From assembly GCA_018398765.1 (NCBI GenBank), contig JAHBMJ010005514.1, positions 1 to 24,578 of the forward strand: DNA of 24,578 nt, read 5' to 3'. Under the pieces are notes generated by a model. It was not told the origin of the DNA, searched no databases, and was given only the letters and a program-made list of their open reading frames with translations. The translations under genes were made by a program, and so were the position numbers. Below, piece after piece: positions 19,195 through 24,578 of this stretch. How positions within the stretch are numbered: position 1 is the stretch's first letter; each line of letters opens with the position of its first letter. Origin of the DNA: Chromera velia. Lineage: Eukaryota > Sar > Chromeraceae.

Positions 19195-19259
19195 CTTCCT
19201 TTAGACGCAGCTCGGAGGAGACAGATAACCGTCCAGTGAAACAGAGGAGGGTCGGAGTT
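19195..19259 (-). CDS. Gene B exon 4: DDT-like domain, second part
   Basis: A 65-nt exon. The acceptor CTTCGTGTGCAG gives phase 0 entry, and the donor GGAAG|GTAGCT gives phase 2 exit. It encodes NSDPPLFHWTVICLLRAASK and a Gly. FHWTVICLLRA matches the closing DDT helix (xxHxxLLRxxL). An upstream acceptor (GATTTCAG) would break the frame, so the GTGCAG site is chosen. Confidence 0.8.
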
Positions 19260-19519
19260 CTGCACACGAAGAGGGAAACCCGACAAGAGAATCAAAGAGT
19301 GCAGGGGAGGATCTGAAATCGGCACAAAAAAACAAAATGCATCATGCAGAAACGGACTACAAGAAGCGTCTCCACGCGATTCATTAAGTGGATACAATAA
19401 AAAAAAAAGGTTGCAGAGGTGTACACGAAAGGAAACAAAGAGAGATGACATTGTTGCGTTATGCTTTCTCTCTCGCACCCCATTTCCGTTTTTTATCCCA
19501 GCTTCAGTCCCCTACTCAC

Positions 19520-19684
19520 CATCTCCCCCTCTCGCCTTCCCCCTTTCCCCCCTCCTTCTCCACCGTCCCCCCCCCCAACCCCAACCCAGTCTAGAAGAAT
19601 CCTCAGACTAGGAGGGGGGACACCCATCAAGACGCGAGAGGTTATCGAGAGGAAGTCAGCAACTCGGAGCAGGTCAGAAACTTG
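19520..19684 (-). CDS. Gene B exon 3: DDT-like domain, first part
   Basis: A 165-nt exon, acceptor TGCATGCAG and donor ATG|GTGAGT, phase 0 in and out. It begins QVSDLLRVADFLSITSRVLM, then GVPPPSLRILLDWV, and continues in a Gly/Arg-rich tail. Residues 3-34 follow the DDT consensus (DLLxVxxFLxxFxxxLGxPPxxLxxLxxxL), with a Leu/Phe hydrophobic face and a PPxSL turn. The next exon supplies the last DDT helix, so a Gly-rich insertion sits inside the domain. Confidence 0.83.
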
Positions 19685-20004
19685 CTGCATGCAGAGATCA
19701 GAAGAGGAACACAAACAAAAAGGGAGGGAACGTTCGAAAGCCTATCTATGTTCATGCATGCGGGAGGGAAACTACAGAAAGAAAAAAGTTTCCTTCGTCA
19801 TCCCGATGACATACGCCATTGGCCTTTCTCTCTTTCTTTCCTGCTGTTTTGCTTTCTTTGCCTTCTGTATTTGTGGGCAAACAAACAGGCGAATGGGAGC
19901 GGGGGAGGAAAGGAGGAAAAGGAGGGGGGCGCCAAAAAAGTGACAAACGTGATGTGGACACAAACAAGCATCATGATGATTGAATCCTCTCACTCGAGAC
20001 TCAC

Positions 20005-22749
20005 CCGTGAGTCGACCGGAAGGGGGTCAGAGGGTGGAAGTCTGAGAGGGGTTATTGCGAGTGGGGAATCTTTAGTTCCACTCTCTTCCTCCTTCACCCC
20101 CTCTCCCGAAATGTCATTTCGCTTCCGTTTGCCCCCCCCCTTTCTACTCGGATCGGTGCCTACTTCTTCCTTCACTGCCTTTTTCTTTTTTCTACTCACA
20201 CCCAAGCATCCTTCGCCCCCTTCTTCTTCATCCTGCTCATTGTCCATCCCCAACGGTCGTTTTCGTTTCTTTTTTTGAAGAAGAACTGAAGAAGCGACTA
20301 CACCTGCACCTGCAGCTGCAGATGCACCGAAGTGGGATTCTCTCCTCTTGCTCAAGGGGACGCCATCTCCGTCACTCTCTGCCTCTTCTTCGCTTTGACT
20401 ATCCACACACACCAAAGGAGGCGGCGCGCTGCCTGTAGGTGCCCACCGACCGCCCGACTTTGCCTTAGCAGAAACACCCCCCCGTCTCCTCTTCTGCCCC
20501 CCTCTCCCTCTCTTTTCCAGTCCGAGAGCTTTGAGTTCTCTTTCTCTTTCTTCATTTTCGCGTGCGTCGTCGCTGCCGATTTCGGCCAGAAGATCCGCAG
20601 TCTCGTCTTTGTCTTTGAATTCCCCCTCTTCTCCTGCCCCCGCCTTTTCGGATGATCGGCCCTTCCCTCTCCCCCCTCTCATGCCCCCGCCCCCACGCCC
20701 CCCCCGTCCCCCCATCCCGCCCCTTCTCTTCGGGGGCACGGCCGCCATCATGTCATTGGCCGCCACATACACAGGCTGCCCGTCTTGTTGCGACGCCGAC
20801 CCCTGTGCTTGTGCAGCGGGTATCCACATAGGTCGCTCCATAAACCCAGCAGGAGCAGGAGCGGGAGCGGCGGGCACCAGTGTCGGGCCACCGGCCGAGG
20901 GGTAAAGCGCCCCCACATGAGGGGGGAACGCCCCTCCCCCCCCGGGTGGTGCACTCATCTGCATCATGTGTGCAGGCGGATGTTGCTGCATGGCTGCTGC
21001 TGCTGCTGCTGGGTGTTGGAGGAGGAAGGGGGGGGGAATCCCCTGATGGGGTTGGGCGAGAATGGGGAAAAGGGGAAAGGAGCCGGGGGGGCATGCGGGA
21101 AACATCATGGGGTTGTTTGGGAAGGGAGGAGGGGGGAGTTGTACTGGGTGTGCTGCAGATAGGGAGGACGAAGTGGACCCCAGAAGAGGATTCTGCGCAG
21201 TGGCATCGGAAGGTCTCTCGCCTTCCTCCGTCTCTGCACTCTTCTCTCCAGCTTCTATCTTGACTTCTGCCCACGTCTCGCCCTTAGTTTCCCTTTCCCC
21301 TTCCTCTTGCATCCGTTGGAGATTCAAAAGAGGAATGGAGGCATGGGGCAGAAAGGTGGAGTACACATGGCGTAGGGTGTTCAGAAAAGGGTCTCGAGGT
21401 TCGGGTAGATCTTTCCAAGATCGTGCGTCTGGGTGTGTCTCTCCTGGCTGTGGCTGAAATCCGGGGGGGATGCCTCCGTCTCTGTGTTGGGAGATCTCTA
21501 TGCGAGGAAGAGGGCGTGGGTAAGAAGAAAAATTGCCCCCATGCGGAAAGAGAAAACCCATCTGGGCAAGGGGAGGGGAGACGGGGGGAGGGGGTGACAC
21601 CATACGGTGGTGTCTAGGGTCAAAACAAAGAGAGGCGTTCTCTCCTCCCACTGGCACATCGCCTCCTTGTTTCTCTCCATATGCTCCTGCTCCTGTCTCC
21701 TCTGGCATCATGGGGTTCGATTCCGCACCCTTCTTCTTCCTCGACATGGTCGTTAACTTCGATTGGCTTCGAGCAGATTGGCTCGTGGGGGTGGGCACGC
21801 AGGATGAAGGTCTCGAAAGTTCGTTGCCTCGTCTGCTGCTGTACGGAGGGAGAACGTTTTCGGTTTTGGGGATTTTTTCCTTCAACACTTGATCCCATCT
21901 GCGTGTGATGCGCATGCTGAATGCCTCAGGGGTCGGGGGGATGGCCAACAGATTCTTCAACTCCTCCTCTGAAGGGGAGGTATGGGAGGTCCCGTCAGGC
22001 TGATTTGTGGGTTTATTTGGTTGGAGGAGTGAGGAATCACAAACGTGCCTTTCTTTGATGAGGGCGGTCAGAGAGGCCTGGTGGGTTTGTTTGAGAAAAG
22101 AGAGAAGCTGTTCATCCTTCTTCACCAGCTGCTCCTGTGGAGATGAGGAGGACCGACTGCTTCTCTTCTTCAATCGATGGGAAACAAAGGCGATGCGTCG
22201 TCGAGTCTCGAAGAGGCCCAGAAAAAGAGAGCACAGTCGAGAGAGAGACTCACAAATTTTTGTTGACAAATCATGACCCTCGCCGTCCCCCCCCGTTAGA
22301 GGAAGGGGAACGCCAACGGGGGTAAAAAAAGGGATCCGCGGATCCATTTCGGAGCACTGCCACTGGGCCCATGCAGATGCAGATGCTGTGGGGTCCTCCG
22401 AAGGACTTGCCGCAGGAGGAAAGGGGGGGTCCCCGATCCACGAAACCATACTGGGGGCTTCCTCTTCTTTTTCTTTCTGTCCTTTCTCTTCCTCTTTCTC
22501 GTGATTCATATCCCCCGTCTTTCCTTCCTTGTCCCTCTCTGCATTCTCTCCGGTCTCTTCGGCCTTCTCTTTGCGTTGAGCATCTTGCACCATTGCGCGC
22601 AGATAGAGATCTTCTGCTATCAGCTTCGACACTTTTCGTTTCAAGCAGAAGGGCAGACTCCGGAGGTAGGACCGGACAGACAGAGGGAGACACTGAAGAA
22701 TTTCCCAACGCTCACGCCCGGTCAGATCTGAAAAGGAAGCCAGCCGAGT
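20005..22749 (-). CDS. Gene B exon 2: large low-complexity N-terminal region
   Basis: A 2,745-nt exon, exactly 915 codons, with phase 0 in (GTGTGCAG|ACTCGG) and phase 0 out (CGG|GTGAGT at 20004). It starts TRLASFSDLTGRERWEILQC and continues LPLSVRSYLRSLPFCLKRKV, a helical segment of unknown family. After this come Lys/Glu-rich and Pro/Met/Ala-rich parts (residues ~540-650, including poly-Ala), an RGG box (GGMGGRGGRGGGGMRGGRGK, residues ~670-695) and NLS-like clusters (QKKKRKRP near residue 825, SRKKKKAVKEE). RGG boxes and NLSs suggest a nuclear protein contacting nucleic acid. The SLSLSL/CVCVCV start of the raw ORF is a (CT)n(GT)n intron end. Confidence 0.87.
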
Positions 22750-22767
22750 CTGCACACGCATGCGCGC

Positions 22768-22772
22768 GCGCG

Positions 22773-22819
<47 letters not shown>
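22768..22819. repeat. (CA)n-(GA)n microsatellite forming the 3' end of gene B intron 1
   Basis: On the minus strand it reads (CT)n(GT)n and then an alternating GCGC stretch just before GCGTGTGCAG and exon 2. A second GA-rich tract lies at 22887-22937 in the same intron. Confidence 0.93.
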
Positions 22820-22821
<2 letters not shown>

Positions 22822-23048
22822 CGTCAAAGGCCAAAAGGAACCCATGTCGATGCACAATTTTCATACGTCACGCTAACCACATGCAGAAAGAGACAGAGAG
22901 AGAGAGAGAGAGCGGGGGAAGGGGAGAGAGAGAGAGATGCCGCAAAGCCGGAAGAAAAACAGCAACTGTTTGGAGTGATGATGCGCGGTCTGTTCTGGAA
23001 GCGGAAGGCAAAGTGCCTGTGCATGGTCTTCTTCAGAGGGTGACATTC

Positions 23049-23608
23049 AACACCACAAACACCAAACGAAAAAGACAGAAAGGACCGTGAAGATTCCCTT
23101 CCTGATGCCTCAAATCCATCTGCCACCGTCCACACCCTTACACCCCCACGTCACTGACCTCTATCGGGAGTGTCTCTATGGCTTCTTTCAGTTCTCTCGG
23201 AGTGCTCCTCTCAGAGTTCCCCTCTGTTCCATTCTGCTGCTGCCCAGAAGCAGAGGAGGAAGAAGAGAGGGGCGCATCCCTACTTCTGTCCCCTTCCCCC
23301 CCTGTCTTCCCTCCTCCCTTCTCCATCCCCTCACCTTGCCCCCCCTCTTCCTCCCTGTCAGAAGGGCCACCGAGACTTTCTGGGTACTCCCAGACAGGCC
23401 TCATGGGAAAGCCGCGAACGCTGCAGCAACGCAAAAGACAGGGAGATACCAAAATGTTAGAAGCCCTTTTTTTCCCATCAAAGTTGAAGGAAAGATCAAC
23501 CACGCACGCCTCAGGTTATGCACACAGAAGACTAGTGGTGTGACAACGAAAAGAAAAGCCTCCCTCCCTCTGTTAGAGAGTACCAAAAAACGAAAACACA
23601 CTCACCCA

Positions 23609-23645
<37 letters not shown>

Positions 23646-23713
23646 CAGCCCACGACGGTTGCATCAATCAATCAGTTTCCATCCACATCCCCCCCCCCTA
23701 GTTTTCTTTCTGT
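23049..23713. repeat. Direct duplication, copy 1 (665 bp)
   Basis: Begins AACACCACAAACACCAAACG and ends TAGTTTTCTTTCTGT directly before the N at 23714. It appears identical to 23715-24395 by eye except that its (CA)n tract (23611-23642) is 16 nt shorter. Contains gene B exon 1. Confidence 0.95.
23159..23420 (-). CDS. Gene B exon 1 in window: acidic/Ser-rich segment (copy 1)
   Basis: A 262-nt exon. The acceptor TTGCGTTGCTGCAG gives phase 2 entry, and the donor ATAGAG|GTCAGT gives phase 0 exit into exon 2. It encodes VRGFPMRPVWEYPESLGGPS, then a Gly/Glu-rich and Ser-rich stretch, ending STPRELKEAIETLPIE. No family recognised. The gene starts further upstream. An identical copy lies at 23825-24086. 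Confidence 0.77.
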
Positions 23714-23714
23714 N
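23714..23714. other. Assembly gap (single N)
   Basis: One N separates the two copies of the duplication exactly at their junction, which is typical of contigs joined without merging an overlap. Confidence 0.95.
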
Positions 23715-24274
23715 AACACCACAAACACCAAACGAAAAAGACAGAAAGGACCGTGAAGATTCCCTTCCTGATGCCTCAAATCCATCTGCCACCGTCCACA
23801 CCCTTACACCCCCACGTCACTGACCTCTATCGGGAGTGTCTCTATGGCTTCTTTCAGTTCTCTCGGAGTGCTCCTCTCAGAGTTCCCCTCTGTTCCATTC
23901 TGCTGCTGCCCAGAAGCAGAGGAGGAAGAAGAGAGGGGCGCATCCCTACTTCTGTCCCCTTCCCCCCCTGTCTTCCCTCCTCCCTTCTCCATCCCCTCAC
24001 CTTGCCCCCCCTCTTCCTCCCTGTCAGAAGGGCCACCGAGACTTTCTGGGTACTCCCAGACAGGCCTCATGGGAAAGCCGCGAACGCTGCAGCAACGCAA
24101 AAGACAGGGAGATACCAAAATGTTAGAAGCCCTTTTTTTCCCATCAAAGTTGAAGGAAAGATCAACCACGCACGCCTCAGGTTATGCACACAGAAGACTA
24201 GTGGTGTGACAACGAAAAGAAAAGCCTCCCTCCCTCTGTTAGAGAGTACCAAAAAACGAAAACACACTCACCCA

Positions 24275-24327
<53 letters not shown>

Positions 24328-24395
24328 CAGCCCACGACGGTTGCATCAATCAATCAGTTTCCATCCACATCCCCCCCCCCTAGTTTTCTTTCTGT
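23715..24395. repeat. Direct duplication, copy 2 (681 bp)
   Basis: Starts at the base after the N with AACACCACAAACACCAAACG and ends TAGTTTTCTTTCTGT, after which the sequence is unique. Its (CA)n tract (24277-24324) is eight dinucleotides longer than in copy 1. Offset from copy 1 is 666 bp up to the microsatellite. Confidence 0.95.
23825..24086 (-). CDS. Gene B exon 1 in window: second copy (probable assembly duplicate)
   Basis: Identical to the exon at 23159-23420, with the same acceptor (GTTGCTGCAG), donor (GAG|GTCAGT) and phases. Exit phase 0 does not match its own entry phase 2, so including both copies in one transcript would break the frame. This supports treating one as redundant. Confidence 0.6.
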
Positions 24396-24566
24396 TTTCC
24401 TCACCCACCCCTCACGTCAAGCAGCCTTGAGGCTGCAAGTGGACATGCAGCGATCGACCGGTCAAACAGCAGCCAGAAAGGGAGCCACAAAAAGCGAGCG
24501 AGCAGTCAAGGAACCACGGACCACACAACGAATGCAGAAAGAAACCCCCCCCCCCCACAAACCCAC

Positions 24567-24578
24567 CTGAGTTCCTTC
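24567..24578 (-). CDS. Possible end of the preceding gene B exon (partial)
   Basis: On the minus strand the last bases of the window read GAAGGAACTCAG|GTGGGT, a strong donor. A phase 2 exit would give Lys-Glu-Leu plus AG, joining exon 1 (C) as AGC, Ser, in frame. Only 12 nt are visible, so support is limited. The stretch 24087-24566 between them holds the (CA)n tract, a poly-C run at 24545-24556 and no other gene. Confidence 0.35.

Larger units (their letters stand above)
10277..24578 (-). other. Gene B overall: multi-exon DDT-WHIM family gene (5' end off window)
   Basis: Thirteen exons on the minus strand, ordered by transcription from about 23420 to 10277, join with every intron phase matching (entry-exit phases: 2-0, 0-0, 0-0, 0-2, 2-0, 0-0, 0-2, 2-0, 0-0, 0-1, 1-0, 0-2, 2-stop). 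They give about 2,960 codons in the window. The introns are mostly 230-480 bp (the shortest 64 bp) and hold microsatellites and no other gene. All acceptors end in GCAG. The conserved core is split over small exons and flanked by three very large low-complexity exons. DDT-WHIM1-WHIM2 proteins bind ISWI ATPases and help space nucleosomes; that role here is inferred. The segment beyond 23713 repeats the first exon and is probably an assembly duplication. Confidence 0.8.

Overview
The window looks like nuclear DNA of a protist alga. It has spliced genes with GT-AG introns, very Ser/Glu/Pro-rich proteins, and abundant (CA)n, (GA)n and (CACT)n microsatellites. The overall style resembles a chromerid such as Chromera velia, but that is an inference from style and not a match. 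There is one assembly gap (single N at 23714).

Layout. (1) 1-2988: the 3' part of a plus-strand gene (gene A), which enters from the left edge. It has two large low-complexity exons, one Ser/acidic and one with an extreme Glu/Asp tract, plus a PP1-type RVxF motif. (2) 2989-10276: an AT-rich repeat island between the 3' ends of two convergent genes. It holds a cluster of GC-rich hairpins, a 31-bp tandem array, two related MITEs of about 0.5 kb with 8-bp target duplications, a decayed reverse-transcriptase pseudogene, and a TATA-containing LTR-like remnant. No intact gene was seen here. (3) 10277-24578: a single very large minus-strand gene (gene B) that enters from the right edge and ends at 10277.

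Gene B is the main result. Read as separate ORFs it looks like four unrelated low-complexity proteins. Following splice sites and intron phase, thirteen exons join into one continuous reading frame of about 2,960 codons, and every junction is phase-compatible. The small exons (57-165 nt) between the large ones carry the conserved core: a DDT-like segment (19684-19195), a WHIM1-like segment (17999-16840) and a WHIM2-like segment with the signature PLGRDRRGDAFW (15397 to about 14900). DDT-WHIM1-WHIM2 is the architecture of accessory subunits of ISWI-type chromatin remodelers. The large flanking exons carry RGG boxes, basic NLS-like stretches and acidic tracts, as expected of a nuclear protein. 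The family call rests on recalled motif patterns and needs a profile search.

The splice sites are stereotyped. All 13 acceptors of gene B and the first acceptor of gene A end in GCAG, and five of the 12 donors of gene B begin GTCAG. Microsatellites abut several splice sites. At the right end a 665/681-nt segment containing one exon is present twice on either side of the single N, differing only in (CA)n length; this is most likely unmerged overlapping contig ends.
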